A stretch of 64,000 bases of DNA from Clostridium_I sp047718555 (GTDB lineage Bacteria > Bacillota > Clostridia > Clostridiales > Clostridiaceae), in assembly GCF_047718555.1 (NCBI RefSeq), contig NZ_JBDNRK010000001.1, forward strand, positions 62,001 to 126,000, given 5' to 3'. Shown here in pieces: positions 7,966 through 16,810 of the stretch. Under the pieces are notes generated by a model. It had not been told where the DNA came from, did not search any database, and saw only the letters and a list, made by a program, of their open reading frames with translations. Numbering within the stretch: position 1 is the first letter of the stretch; each line of letters begins with the position of its first letter. Made by a program: the position numbers and the translations under genes.

Positions 7966-9225
7966 ATGAAAAAAAGAATGATATATTGGAATCTCAGCTT
8001 ATATTTTCTCTTATTTTTCTTTGCCTATGCATCCTGTTTTTCATTCTTTGCTATTTGGCTTGGGGAAAAAATGAATTTAAGTGGAGCACAAACAGGTATT
8101 ATATTTTCTGTAAACGCTATCTTTGCTATGATCTTTCAACCTGTATACGGATACATTTCTGATCGTATTGGTCTAAAAAAATATGTTTTATATTTTATTA
8201 CTATATTACTTGCATTAGCTGGACCATTCTACATTTACGTATATGGGCCGCTTTTAAAAATGAACTTCATACTTGGTGCTATAGTTGGAGGCTTTTATTT
8301 AGGATTAACTTTTATAGCTGGTTGTGCCAGTGTTGAGTCCTATATTGAAAAGGCTGGCAGAAAATATGATTTTGAATTTGGACGTGCACGTATGTGGGGT
8401 TCAATTGGATCAGCAAGTGCTGCATTTGTATCCGGTAGAGTATTCAATATTAGTCCTAATATAAACTTCTGGATGGCAACGGTTTCTGCTATAATATTAC
8501 TTATTCTTGTTGTTTTTATGAAAGTTGATGTAAGTAGTGTAGAAGCTAAACGTGCTGAATCAGTAAGCTTTAATGATGTTAAACAGCTTTTGAAATTAAA
8601 AGACTTTTGGCTTTTTATGATTTACATGATAGGAGCTGTGTGCGTATATATGGTATATGATCAACAATTCCCAATATATTATGCTTCATTGTTTCCAACA
8701 AAAGCTTTGGGAAACCAAGTATTTGGAGATTTGAATTCACTTCAGGTTTTCTTAGAAGCTGGCATGATGTTTTTAGCTCCATTTGTTGTAAATAAAATAG
8801 GAGCTAAGAGAGGACTAATTTTAGCGGGAATAATAATGACCTGTCGTATGGTTGGTTCAGGAATTGTCAGTGATCCCTATAGTATTTCATTTATTAAATT
8901 AGTTCATTCCTTTGAATATGCTGCATTATTAGTATCAATATTTAAATATTTAGCAGATAATTTCGATACTCGTTTATCTTCTGTACTCTATTTGGTTGGT
9001 TTTCAATTTGCTACTCAAATTGGTACAACAATTTTATCACCAGTTGTTGGGAAAATGTACGATAAAGTTGGATTTAGAGAAACTTATATATTTATGGGAT
9101 GTTTAGTTCTTATATTCACTATTTTTGCAGCTTTTACTTTATTAAATAAAAAAAAAGATGGAATTGCAGTGGATGAGGGTGAGAAAAGAATTATGATAGA
9201 ACAAGAATTAGGACGCGCAAATTAA
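7966..9225 (+). CDS. Oligosaccharide:H+ symporter, LacY/CscB-like MFS permease
   Basis: Twelve-helix major facilitator protein of the oligosaccharide:proton symporter group. The N-terminus (YWNLSLYFLLFFFAYASCFSF with AIWLG soon after), FQPVYGYISDRIGLKKYVLY between helices 2 and 3, and FGRARMWGSIGSA in the middle are typical of LacY/CscB proteins. GAGG lies 8 nt before the ATG at 7966; an in-frame TTG upstream (7948) lacks a site. It lies between sucrose phosphorylase and a GH13 glucosidase, so sucrose or an alpha-glucoside is the likely cargo. The charged C-terminal tail is cytoplasmic. Confidence 0.87.
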   Translation: MKKRMIYWNLSLYFLLFFFAYASCFSFFAIWLGEKMNLSGAQTGIIFSVNAIFAMIFQPVYGYISDRIGLKKYVLYFITILLALAGPFYIYVYGPLLKMNFILGAIVGGFYLGLTFIAGCASVESYIEKAGRKYDFEFGRARMWGSIGSASAAFVSGRVFNISPNINFWMATVSAIILLILVVFMKVDVSSVEAKRAESVSFNDVKQLLKLKDFWLFMIYMIGAVCVYMVYDQQFPIYYASLFPTKALGNQVFGDLNSLQVFLEAGMMFLAPFVVNKIGAKRGLILAGIIMTCRMVGSGIVSDPYSISFIKLVHSFEYAALLVSIFKYLADNFDTRLSSVLYLVGFQFATQIGTTILSPVVGKMYDKVGFRETYIFMGCLVLIFTIFAAFTLLNKKKDGIAVDEGEKRIMIEQELGRAN

Positions 9226-9250
9226 TCTTTATAATATTTAGGAGGTAAAC

Positions 9251-10930
9251 ATGTTAAAAAAGAGATGGTGGGATAAAAGTGTAATTTATCAAGTATACCC
9301 TAAAAGTTTTTATGATTCCAATAATGATGGAATAGGTGACATAAGAGGTATTATTGAGAAACTTGATTATTTAAAAGATTTAGGTATAAATATAATATGG
9401 TTAAGTCCTGTATATAAGAGCCCTATGGATGACAATGGCTATGATATCAGTGATTACTATGATATAGACAAACAATTTGGTTCCATGGAAGATATGGATA
9501 GTTTGATAGAGGAAGGTAATAAACGAGGCATTAAAATAATGATGGACTTAGTTATAAATCACACTTCTGATGAACATGATTGGTTTATAGAGTCAAAGAG
9601 TAGCAAAGATAATCCTAAAAGAGATTTTTATATATGGAAAGATCCAAAACCAGATGGTAGTGCGCCAAACAATTGGAAGTCTATATTTGGTGGATCTGCC
9701 TGGGAATATGACGATAATACTAAACAGTATTATTTACATGTATTTTCAAAAAAACAACCAGATTTAAATTGGGAAAATGAAGAAGTAAGAAAAAAATTAT
9801 ATGATATGGTAAACTATTGGTTGGATAAAGGCTTAGGTGGCTTTAGAGTAGATGCTATAACTTATATAAAAAAGGACAATACCTTTAAGGATTTAGAATC
9901 TACAAGTAATGAAGAATTAATTAATATTAATGGAGGATCTCTAAATCAAAAGGGAATAGAGGATTTTTTATCTGAATTAAAGAAAAATACATTTTCTAAA
10001 TATGATATTGTGACAGTGGCAGAAGCGCCTGGTATACCGAGAGAAAAATTAAAAGACTACAGCGGGGCTAATGGTTTTTTTGATTTATTATTTGAATTTG
10101 GACATTCTGATTTAGATGTAGCTGAAGATGGAAAGTGGTACACACCTAAAAAATGGACTCTACAAGAATTTAAAGATGCCCTTTTTAGAAGTCAGGAAGT
10201 ATATAATGATTTGGGATTTGGCGCACTGTTTTTGGAAAATCATGATCAACCTAGGTCTTTAAATAAATTTATTAAGGAATCAGATATAGGCCAAGCTAGT
10301 GCAAAGATGCTGGCTACAATTTATTTTTTATTAAAAGGTATACCATTTATCTATCAGGGTGAAGAAATAGGAATGACTAATGTTAAATATGAATCCATTG
10401 AAGATTATAATGATATTTCATCTATTGACCAATATAATAGTGCTATAAATGATGGCCTATCTAAAGAAGAAGCTTTAGAGGCTGTACACAGAAGAAGCAG
10501 AGATAATGGAAGATCTCCTATGCAGTGGGATGACAGTAAAGATTCTGGATTTACTGAAGTAGAGCCTTGGCTTAAGGTTAATAATAATTATGAAGAAATA
10601 AATGTAAAAAATAATCTGGAATCTGAAGATTCAATTTTAAATTATTATAAGAATTTAATTGATTTACGTAGAAATAGTGATTACTCAGATATAATTGTAT
10701 ATGGAAAATATATAGAATTCATGGAAAATGATAAAAATATTTTTGCCTATATAAGAGAATATGAAAATAGGAAACTTTTAGTATTAGCTAATTTTTATGG
10801 TGAAAATATTAAAGTTAATTTAAACTATAGTGTAAATAAAGTATTAATATCAAATTATGATTCATTTCATATGTCAAATAATGAGGTGTCATTGAGACCT
10901 TATGAAGTATTGGTTCTTCAGATTTTATAA
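9251..10930 (+). CDS. GH13 alpha-glucosidase (Ala after nucleophile)
   Basis: Second cytoplasmic GH13 exo-glucosidase, 559 aa, paralogous to the gene at 3735. Catalytic residues are intact: D201 in GGFRVDAIT, E258 in VAEAPG, D332 in LENHDQ. The residue after the nucleophile is alanine, not valine; in this subfamily that is linked to alpha-1,4 or sucrose-type activity rather than alpha-1,6. This suggests division of labour with the first enzyme. AGGAGG precedes the ATG, and the gap from the permease is 25 bp, so the two are co-transcribed. The substrate assignment is inference. Confidence 0.87.
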   Translation: MLKKRWWDKSVIYQVYPKSFYDSNNDGIGDIRGIIEKLDYLKDLGINIIWLSPVYKSPMDDNGYDISDYYDIDKQFGSMEDMDSLIEEGNKRGIKIMMDLVINHTSDEHDWFIESKSSKDNPKRDFYIWKDPKPDGSAPNNWKSIFGGSAWEYDDNTKQYYLHVFSKKQPDLNWENEEVRKKLYDMVNYWLDKGLGGFRVDAITYIKKDNTFKDLESTSNEELININGGSLNQKGIEDFLSELKKNTFSKYDIVTVAEAPGIPREKLKDYSGANGFFDLLFEFGHSDLDVAEDGKWYTPKKWTLQEFKDALFRSQEVYNDLGFGALFLENHDQPRSLNKFIKESDIGQASAKMLATIYFLLKGIPFIYQGEEIGMTNVKYESIEDYNDISSIDQYNSAINDGLSKEEALEAVHRRSRDNGRSPMQWDDSKDSGFTEVEPWLKVNNNYEEINVKNNLESEDSILNYYKNLIDLRRNSDYSDIIVYGKYIEFMENDKNIFAYIREYENRKLLVLANFYGENIKVNLNYSVNKVLISNYDSFHMSNNEVSLRPYEVLVLQIL

Positions 10931-11021
10931 AACATATAATATTTATAAGCATTTAAGGTACATTCAAATAAATAAATAGTCAGTATATTAAGTCTGTTTA
11001 TTTTCATATGCATAAATATTA

Positions 11022-11082
11022 AAATAAGTATAGATCTTATTGCATACTACATTGTTTAAATAAGATTAATGCTTATTTTTTT
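11022..11082 (+). terminator. Intrinsic terminator after the permease-GH13 pair
   Basis: The long imperfect stem AATAAGTATAGATCTTATT versus AATAAGATTAATGCTTATT is followed by a run of seven or more T. It closes the gtfA-permease-GH13 transcript ahead of the pseudogene and LacI gene. Confidence 0.75.
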
Positions 11083-11168
11083 ACTTATATAATAGTTATT
11101 TGCAAAAACTGTTTTTATTGATAGTAAAAATTAAATCTAATAAAGGATGAAGAGTGAGGAATATAAAA

Positions 11169-11269
11169 ATGAAAAGAGTTTGGTGGAAAGAAGCGGCTGC
11201 TTATCAAATAAAAGTACAAGTTTTGTATTAAGACCCTATGAAACAAGAATTTACAAAATTTATAAGTGA
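11169..11269 (+). pseudogene. GH13 glucosidase remnant with internal deletion
   Basis: The ATG at 11169 opens MKRVWWKEAAAYQI, the exact kind of N-terminus seen in GH13 oligo-1,6-glucosidases. After about six more codons it meets TAA. In another frame immediately after, SFVLRPYETRIYKIYK and a TGA (11267-11269) read as a typical GH13 C-terminus; compare LRPYEVLVLQIL ending the neighbouring enzyme. About 540 internal codons are missing, leaving only the two ends joined out of frame. This indicates a third ancestral GH13 gene here. Confidence 0.8.
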
Positions 11270-11336
11270 TTTATTCAAATGATTGATATATAATAACTTA
11301 AAGGAAAGTATTTCTTACATGAGATGGAGGATAATT

Positions 11337-12317
11337 ATGGCAGGTATAAGAGATGTAGCAAAAAAGGCAAAGGTAGCAGCTTGTACTGTGTCTAGGGTAA
11401 TTAATAATAGTGGGTATGTGGCACCAGAAACAAGAAATAAAATTGAAAAGGCTATTGAAGAGTTAAATTATATACCTAATGAATTAGCCCGTGGTATGTT
11501 TCGTCAAAAAGCTGGAAGTATTGCCATGTTGATTCCCAATATTGTACATCCTTTTTTTTCTACATTGGCTAGCTATATAGAAAAAGAACTATATAATAGA
11601 GGGTATAAACTTATGTTGTGTACCACAGACGCTGATATTAATAAGGAAAGAGATTATATGGAAACATTGAAATCTAATATAGTAGATGGAGTAATATCTG
11701 GTGTCAGTAATCTTCAATTAAAAGAATATAAGAATTTTAATAAGCCACTTGTTATGCTGGATTATGTTGTTAACTCAAAAATTCCAGTGGTTACATCTAA
11801 CCATAAATTAGGAGGTAAGTTAGCTGCAAAAAAGTTTATTGATAGTGGCTGCAAGAATGTAATTCATATATGTGACGATAAAACCACAAAGGTATTATCA
11901 TATCAATGTCACATTGCATTAGAAAACATGTTAAAAGTTCATAATATAAAATCAAAGGCCATTGAAATAAAGTGGAACGACTTTGATTTTGAAGGCTATT
12001 TAAATCTGGCAAAAAAAGTATTAATAGAAAGACCAGACACAGATGGAATTTTTGCGGCAGATATGCCAGCGGCAGCATTTTTAAAAGCAGCTATAAAGCT
12101 TGGTAAACAAATTCCAAAGGATCTTTGTGTGGTAGCTTATGATGGCACATACACTACTAACAGCAATATTTTGAATATAACTACTGTAGTGCAGCAAGTA
12201 CAATTAATAGCTAATAAGTCAGTAGAGAATATAATATCATTAATAGAAAAAGACAATATAATTGAACCCTACACTGAAATTGATGTGTATTTAAGGGAGG
12301 GAGAAACAAGTTTTTAA
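11337..12317 (+). CDS. LacI-family transcriptional regulator
   Basis: Sugar-responsive DNA-binding repressor. The N-terminal helix-turn-helix and hinge (IRDVAKKAKVAACTVSRVINN, then ELNYIPNELARGM) are canonical LacI/GalR. They are followed by a periplasmic-binding-protein-like ligand domain (SIAMLIPNIVHPFFSTL onward). GGAGG at 11326-11330 fixes the start at ATG 11337; an ATG 54 nt upstream has no site. Length (326 aa) is normal. It is the best candidate to bind the ATGAAACATGTTTCAT palindromes before the phosphorylase, the ABC importer and the secreted GH31. An operator-containing promoter lies directly after it, not before it. Confidence 0.92.
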   Translation: MAGIRDVAKKAKVAACTVSRVINNSGYVAPETRNKIEKAIEELNYIPNELARGMFRQKAGSIAMLIPNIVHPFFSTLASYIEKELYNRGYKLMLCTTDADINKERDYMETLKSNIVDGVISGVSNLQLKEYKNFNKPLVMLDYVVNSKIPVVTSNHKLGGKLAAKKFIDSGCKNVIHICDDKTTKVLSYQCHIALENMLKVHNIKSKAIEIKWNDFDFEGYLNLAKKVLIERPDTDGIFAADMPAAAFLKAAIKLGKQIPKDLCVVAYDGTYTTNSNILNITTVVQQVQLIANKSVENIISLIEKDNIIEPYTEIDVYLREGETSF

Positions 12318-12391
12318 TCTGTAAAAGTTGTAGCAATAATTTGTATTATGGTATATGTTTTAAAATTTAGCTAATATTTTAATTTTTTATA

Positions 12392-12442
12392 TTGACAATA
12401 TGTATAAAATATATTAGTATAATTATATGAAACATGTTCCAT
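12392..12442 (+). promoter_or_regulatory. Promoter with overlapping operator upstream of the ABC importer
   Basis: TTGACA (12392-12397) and either TAGTAT (12415-12420, 17-bp spacer) or TATAAT (12418-12423, 20-bp spacer) form a sigma-A-type promoter. The palindrome ATGAAACATGTTCCAT (12427-12442), one base from the perfect core, covers the expected transcription start. This is the classic position for repression. Confidence 0.7.
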
Positions 12443-12463
12443 AAGTTTTATTTTACAATGAAA

Positions 12464-12621
12464 TGTAAACATATACAGTAAAGCGCGTGCAGGTTAAAAA
12501 TTACTTGTACTTAGATTTATTCAATAAATAAATTTTAATAAGAATAAATAAAATTTATTTATAAATACAAATATAAATTATATTCTATAGGCAATGTGAA
12601 TACACTATGTAAACCTATACA
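12464..12621 (+). promoter_or_regulatory. Two cre-like sites in the ABC-importer leader
   Basis: TGTAAACATATACA (12464-12477) is identical to the site at 5897-5910, and TGTAAACCTATACA (12608-12621) differs by one base. The TGTA-N6-TACA symmetry and placement near sugar promoters suggest catabolite control, unproven. Between and around them the sequence is AT-rich with no gene. Confidence 0.45.
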
Positions 12622-12672
12622 TAAATTTGAATCCTTAAGTTAAATAAATCTAATTATGAAATCTTAAAAATT

Positions 12673-12724
12673 GCTATTTTGCTAAATAGCAAATATATTT
12701 TACTAGATATGAAACATGTTTCAT
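12673..12724 (+). promoter_or_regulatory. Second hairpin-plus-operator module
   Basis: Stem GCTATTT/AAATAGC (12673-12690) is followed 36 bp from its start by the perfect core ATGAAACATGTTTCAT (12709-12724). Order, spacing and intervening sequence match the module at 5923-5980, so the two are duplicates. It ends 13 bp before the Shine-Dalgarno sequence of the binding-protein gene, so bound repressor could act as a roadblock. Confidence 0.75.
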
Positions 12725-12751
12725 ATAATATTTTTTAAGGGGATGTTTAAA

Positions 12752-14236
12752 ATGTTAAAAAAGGTAAAGCTGGGAGTAATATTTATAATTGTATTAGTAC
12801 TAATAGGTGGCTTAATAGGTTGTAGTAGTTCAACAAAATCGTCAAATCATAGTTATGATATCTACATTTTTAATGGTAAAAGTGAAAATGCCGATGCATT
12901 CCAAAAACTTGCTCAAATATATGAAAAAGAAAAAGGTGTTAAGGTTAAAGTCTTTTCATTGGGTACTACAGAGGCAACAGACACTTTAAGATCTGCAATG
13001 AATTCAGGTGAAAAGCCATCAATTTTCTCTGTAGGTGCAGGAAGTGTACAGGAATGGAAAGACAGTGGTTATGCCATGGATCTTAAGGATGCAGCAACTC
13101 CAGAATTAAAGAAATTAGCTGATAGCATACCAGAAGCAATGAGATTACAAACTAAAGAGGGTGAAAACTATGGTATTCCCTATGATGTTGAAGGCTATGG
13201 ATTAATTGTTAACAAAAAAATGATAGCAGATTTGTTTGGATTGACTGATACAACACAATTTATTGCAGATTTTAAAACAGCTACTTATGAAGAATTTAAA
13301 AATATGGTCATTGCTGTAAACGATTATATTAAAGAAAATAAAACAGGTTCTGTAGTACTAAGTGGACATACGTATCAATTGACAAAAAATAAAACAGAAC
13401 TTACTTCAAAATTAAACGGTGTATTTTCAGTAGCAGGAGCAGAAAAATGGACTTATGGAGATCACTTTGGTAATTATCCATTAAATACAGTATTTAATAG
13501 CTTATCCGCAGCACAAAATGCCACAGATAGCCAGGTTCAGCAATTAAAAATCCCATTAGAAAAATCTGTTCAGGTACTAAATTTTGAAACAAGTTATCTG
13601 GCAGGACCAAAAGGTGCATTAACAAGAGGTGCAGATTTCATTAATTCAACAACTACAGGATATGATCAGGCAGTACAGACTTTTGCTGATGGTAAGGCGT
13701 TATTTATTAAACAAGGCAACTGGGTATATAACAACATTAAAAAAGTAAATACAGATATTACATCTTCTTTAACTATGCTTCCAATGAAGCTGCCATTCAC
13801 AGACGACGATATTAAAGTAAAAGGATTAACTGCTGAAAAATTTAATGAATCAATACCAGAATTTGTTCCAAATTACTATGTGATTAATAATAAAGTAAGC
13901 AAGGATGAGCAGAAAAAGGCAGAGGATTTTTTAGTATGGCTTAATACTTCTGAAACGGGTAAGAAATTTATTACAGATGAATTTGCCTTTGTACCCTTTA
14001 ATGCTACAAGTGATACTAAATTAGAAAATCCATTGAGTAACGATTTAATTACTTATAAACGAGCAGGAAATATATTGTCTAATCCATTTAATGGAGCACC
14101 AAATTCATGGGGGCAGGAGGCTTATGGGAAAATACTACAGGAACAATATTTCACAAAGCAAAACTGGACTGAAGCAGATTATGCAAAAGTAGCAGATTAT
14201 TCTATACAGAAGTGGAAGGAATTGAAGTCTAATTAA
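12752..14236 (+). CDS. Sugar ABC transporter substrate-binding lipoprotein
   Basis: Extracellular solute-binding protein anchored to the membrane. It has a lipoprotein signal: KKVKLGVIF, a hydrophobic core, then the lipobox LIGC followed by SSSTKSSN. The mature part has family-1 binding protein features (IYEKEKGVKVKVFSLGTTE, GIPYDVEGYGLIVNKKM, FADGKALFIKQGNW). AAGGGG at 12737-12742 favours ATG 12752 over ATG 12743. It is the first gene of a binding protein-permease-permease operon that lacks an ATPase gene. It probably shares a MalK/MsmX-type ATPase such as the one at 38841. The ligand is probably an alpha-glucoside by context. Confidence 0.9.
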   Translation: MLKKVKLGVIFIIVLVLIGGLIGCSSSTKSSNHSYDIYIFNGKSENADAFQKLAQIYEKEKGVKVKVFSLGTTEATDTLRSAMNSGEKPSIFSVGAGSVQEWKDSGYAMDLKDAATPELKKLADSIPEAMRLQTKEGENYGIPYDVEGYGLIVNKKMIADLFGLTDTTQFIADFKTATYEEFKNMVIAVNDYIKENKTGSVVLSGHTYQLTKNKTELTSKLNGVFSVAGAEKWTYGDHFGNYPLNTVFNSLSAAQNATDSQVQQLKIPLEKSVQVLNFETSYLAGPKGALTRGADFINSTTTGYDQAVQTFADGKALFIKQGNWVYNNIKKVNTDITSSLTMLPMKLPFTDDDIKVKGLTAEKFNESIPEFVPNYYVINNKVSKDEQKKAEDFLVWLNTSETGKKFITDEFAFVPFNATSDTKLENPLSNDLITYKRAGNILSNPFNGAPNSWGQEAYGKILQEQYFTKQNWTEADYAKVADYSIQKWKELKSN

Positions 14237-14279
14237 GATATTGTAATATTAAAAAATTATTTTGAAAGGGGAGTATAAA

Positions 14280-15176
14280 ATGGAACAATTCTATAAGAAG
14301 TGGTCTAAGATATTTTTATTGCCGGCTATTGCACTATTTGCAATTGTTATTCTAATACCTTTTGCTGTAGGTGTCATATATTCCTTTACCAGTTGGCGTG
14401 GAACATATTTTGTTGGCGGTGAACACTGGTGGCAAGCTTTAGTTGGATTTGACAATTATGTGAAGATATTTCAATCTGATAAATTTAGAGGGGCATTTTT
14501 ATATACAATCCAGTTTACTGTTATTGCAGTAATTGTTATAAATATATTTTCGTTAATCCTTTCCACATTGTTAGTTAAAATACGAAAGGGTGCAGGTATA
14601 TTCAGAGCAATTTTTTATATGCCAAACTTATTAGGCGGTTTAGCATTAGGATTTATATGGCAGTTTATTTTCCAAATTGTTTACTCAAAAATTTTCTTTG
14701 GTGAAAATAGTATTATTCATATACCATTTCTAACCAATATGACACAAAATCCTACAAAGGCAATGTTTGCATTAGTAATAATGGTTACATGGCAAATGGC
14801 TGGATATATGATGATGATTTACGTAAATGGACTAAATAATATACCTAAAGATTTATATGAAGCTGCAAGTATTGATGGAGCGAGTCCATCTCAAAGATTC
14901 AGAAACATTACAATACCAATGCTTATGCCGTCTTTTACAATCGTATTTTTCCTAACACTTTCAAATTGTTTTAGATTATTAGATCAAAATTTGGCCTTAA
15001 CAAATGGTGATTTTGGTACAAGAATGCTGGCACTTCAGATTTTACAGACCACTAAGGATACTAATCCACCAAATTACGGGTTTGCCCAGGCACAAGCTGT
15101 TGTATTCTTTATATTAGTTGCTGTAGTTGGTCTAATACAAGTATCTGTAATGAAAAAGAAGGAGGTTGAAGCTTAA
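14280..15176 (+). CDS. Sugar ABC transporter permease, MalF type
   Basis: Integral membrane permease (298 aa, six predicted helices) for the importer whose binding protein precedes it. The EAA loop reads YEAASIDGASPSQRFRNITIPML, the contact site for the ATPase. AAAGGGGAG lies just before ATG 14280. The stop overlaps the next permease's start by one base (TAATG at 15174-15178), showing translational coupling. Confidence 0.92.
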   Translation: MEQFYKKWSKIFLLPAIALFAIVILIPFAVGVIYSFTSWRGTYFVGGEHWWQALVGFDNYVKIFQSDKFRGAFLYTIQFTVIAVIVINIFSLILSTLLVKIRKGAGIFRAIFYMPNLLGGLALGFIWQFIFQIVYSKIFFGENSIIHIPFLTNMTQNPTKAMFALVIMVTWQMAGYMMMIYVNGLNNIPKDLYEAASIDGASPSQRFRNITIPMLMPSFTIVFFLTLSNCFRLLDQNLALTNGDFGTRMLALQILQTTKDTNPPNYGFAQAQAVVFFILVAVVGLIQVSVMKKKEVEA

Positions 15177-16030
15177 TGAAATTTATAAAAACAATGGAAG
15201 GAAAAAGAAAAATTAAGAATTATATAATCTATATAGTTCTAGTTTTAGCAGCTATATACACACTTTTCCCATTGATGTTTTTATTCGTTAATTCATTTAA
15301 AGGTCAGTCTCAAATTGTAAATTCACCTCTGTCCTTACCTAAAAGCTGGAGTTTTACTTATATAACAAACGCATTTGAACAAATTCATTTGTTGAGTAGC
15401 TTGGGTTACACAATACTAATTACAGTAGTATCAGTAGCTCTATTGGTAATTGTATCATCATTTACTGCATGGATAATGGTTAGAAGTAAATCCAAATTAA
15501 GCAATATTTTATTTTTAGTTTTTACAGCAGCAATGCTAATACCTTTTCAGTCATTAATGTATCCCTTAATTAGCTTCATGGATGCCTTGCATTTAAAAAA
15601 TATGGGTGGTTTAATCATAATGTATGGCGGTTTTGGATTAAGTCTTTCTGTATTTCTCTATCACGGCTTTTTAAAAAGTGTACCTGTATCTTTAGAAGAA
15701 GCTGCAATAATTGATGGAGCTAATATATTTCAGATATTTTTTAAAATTATATTTCCTTTAGTAAGACCTACCACTATAACTGTAATTATATTAAATGCGG
15801 TGTGGATATGGAATGATTATCTTCTTCCATTTTTAGTACTTGGAAACTCAGAAAAGAAAACATTGACTTTATCTTTATATTATGCTAAAAATCTGGCAGG
15901 ACAATATGGTAACCCATGGGAATTAGTTTTCCCATCAGTGTTAGTTGTTATTATACCAATAGTTATTCTGTTTTTGTTCTTACAAAAATATATTATTGCT
16001 GGAGCTATAGATGGAGCAGAAAAAGGTTAG
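15176..16030 (+). CDS. Sugar ABC transporter permease, MalG type
   Basis: Second permease of the importer, 284 aa. It shows the EAA loop LEEAAIIDGANIFQIFFKIIFPLV and the terminal AGAIDGAEKG common to MalG-like proteins that assemble with a shared ATPase. GGAGG in the upstream gene's last codons serves as the binding site. No ATPase gene follows; a terminator does. Confidence 0.92.
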   Translation: MKFIKTMEGKRKIKNYIIYIVLVLAAIYTLFPLMFLFVNSFKGQSQIVNSPLSLPKSWSFTYITNAFEQIHLLSSLGYTILITVVSVALLVIVSSFTAWIMVRSKSKLSNILFLVFTAAMLIPFQSLMYPLISFMDALHLKNMGGLIIMYGGFGLSLSVFLYHGFLKSVPVSLEEAAIIDGANIFQIFFKIIFPLVRPTTITVIILNAVWIWNDYLLPFLVLGNSEKKTLTLSLYYAKNLAGQYGNPWELVFPSVLVVIIPIVILFLFLQKYIIAGAIDGAEKG

Positions 16031-16096
16031 AAAAGAGTAGTGATTTTAATTACAGTCTACATTATCTGTTATTAGGATAAAATCAATATTATAAAT

Positions 16097-16183
16097 CTCT
16101 AGTGTATATGTTTTTTCTTCCATTGAATTGATTGAATGGTGATTTTCAATGATAGTTTAACATATTATGCTAGAGGTTTTTTA
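16097..16183 (+). terminator. Terminator of the binding protein-permease operon
   Basis: CTCTAGTGTATATG (from 16097) pairs imperfectly with CATATTATGCTAGAG (ending near 16174), followed by GTTTTTTATTT. A small inner hairpin CCATT...AATGG (16120-16139) sits in the loop. Confidence 0.6.
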
Positions 16184-16360
16184 TTTGTAAAAATTTCTAA
16201 TGATTTAACTAGCAAAGCAAATTAAATTATATAGACAACAAATAATAAATTAATTCTATTACCTTAAAAAAATAAAAAAATATACGTATATATGTGATGT
16301 AATAAAAATGGATGATAGCATAAATATAAGGGAATGTAGAATGAAAGGAGGATAGAACAA

Positions 16361-16438
16361 ATGCAAAAAATCACCATGAAAAATTTATGTTCGTGTGTCA
16401 ATAAAAGGAAAAAATATTTTAAGGGGTTTTCTTTATAG
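16361..16438 (+). other. Possible 25-codon stub with strong ribosome binding site
   Basis: AAAGGAGG is followed 10 nt later by ATG at 16361, which opens MQKITMKNLCSCVNKRKKYF and five more codons before TAG. The KRKKYFKG run is reminiscent of the N-terminus of sugar ABC permeases, but the match is too short to assign. It may be the start of a decayed gene or a small peptide. Confidence 0.25.
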
Positions 16439-16518
16439 GGTGTCGCCAATGTTGTCACATTTTCTAAAAAACCCACGTTAAGCTAATAATGTAAAAGTAA
16501 GTATATTATATTATTCAT

Positions 16519-16572
16519 ATGCAACATATTGTATATGATGAAACATGTTGCATGTTATGAAACATGTTTCAT
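16519..16572 (+). promoter_or_regulatory. Three tandem operators, 19-bp period
   Basis: Two clear copies of the palindrome, ATGAAACATGTTGCAT (16538-16553) and ATGAAACATGTTTCAT (16557-16572), are preceded by a degenerate one, ATGCAACATATTGTAT (16519-16534). Starts are exactly 19 bp apart. The cluster is about 300 bp before the secreted GH31 gene and probably controls it through the LacI-family protein. Confidence 0.7.
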
Positions 16573-16660
16573 ATAATATTAAGCCATAATATAAAAAAAT
16601 AAGTATCGTAAATTTTATATTAGAATTGTTTTGGTACTTTATTTTTAGTAATATTTTTAG

Positions 16661-16810
16661 AATTGCAAATTACTTGTAGATCAGATATTTATAAGACTTC
16701 TATTTACGTTCTTAAAATATTTATTTTTGGGATTAAATGCCTTAGTGTGGGTTTTATTGGCTGTACCCCTGTATGCTATTTATAAGTTTGCTAGCTCTAT
16801 TTTTATTTAA
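16661..16810 (+). pseudogene. Possible decayed membrane-protein fragment
   Basis: An open stretch of 49 codons without a start reads as strongly amphipathic/hydrophobic protein (for example LFLGLNALVWVLLAVPLYAI) and ends in TAA at 16808. The pattern resembles the first helices of YesL/DUF624 proteins that accompany sugar ABC transporters, but this is a weak resemblance. The rest of 16184-16867 shows the operators and nothing else I can support. Confidence 0.25.

Noticed and set aside
16264..16476. A 70-codon minus-strand frame in the spacer before the secreted GH31 gene.
   Set aside because: Composition is that of AT-rich noncoding DNA, no ribosome site is seen, and it overlaps a better plus-strand signal.
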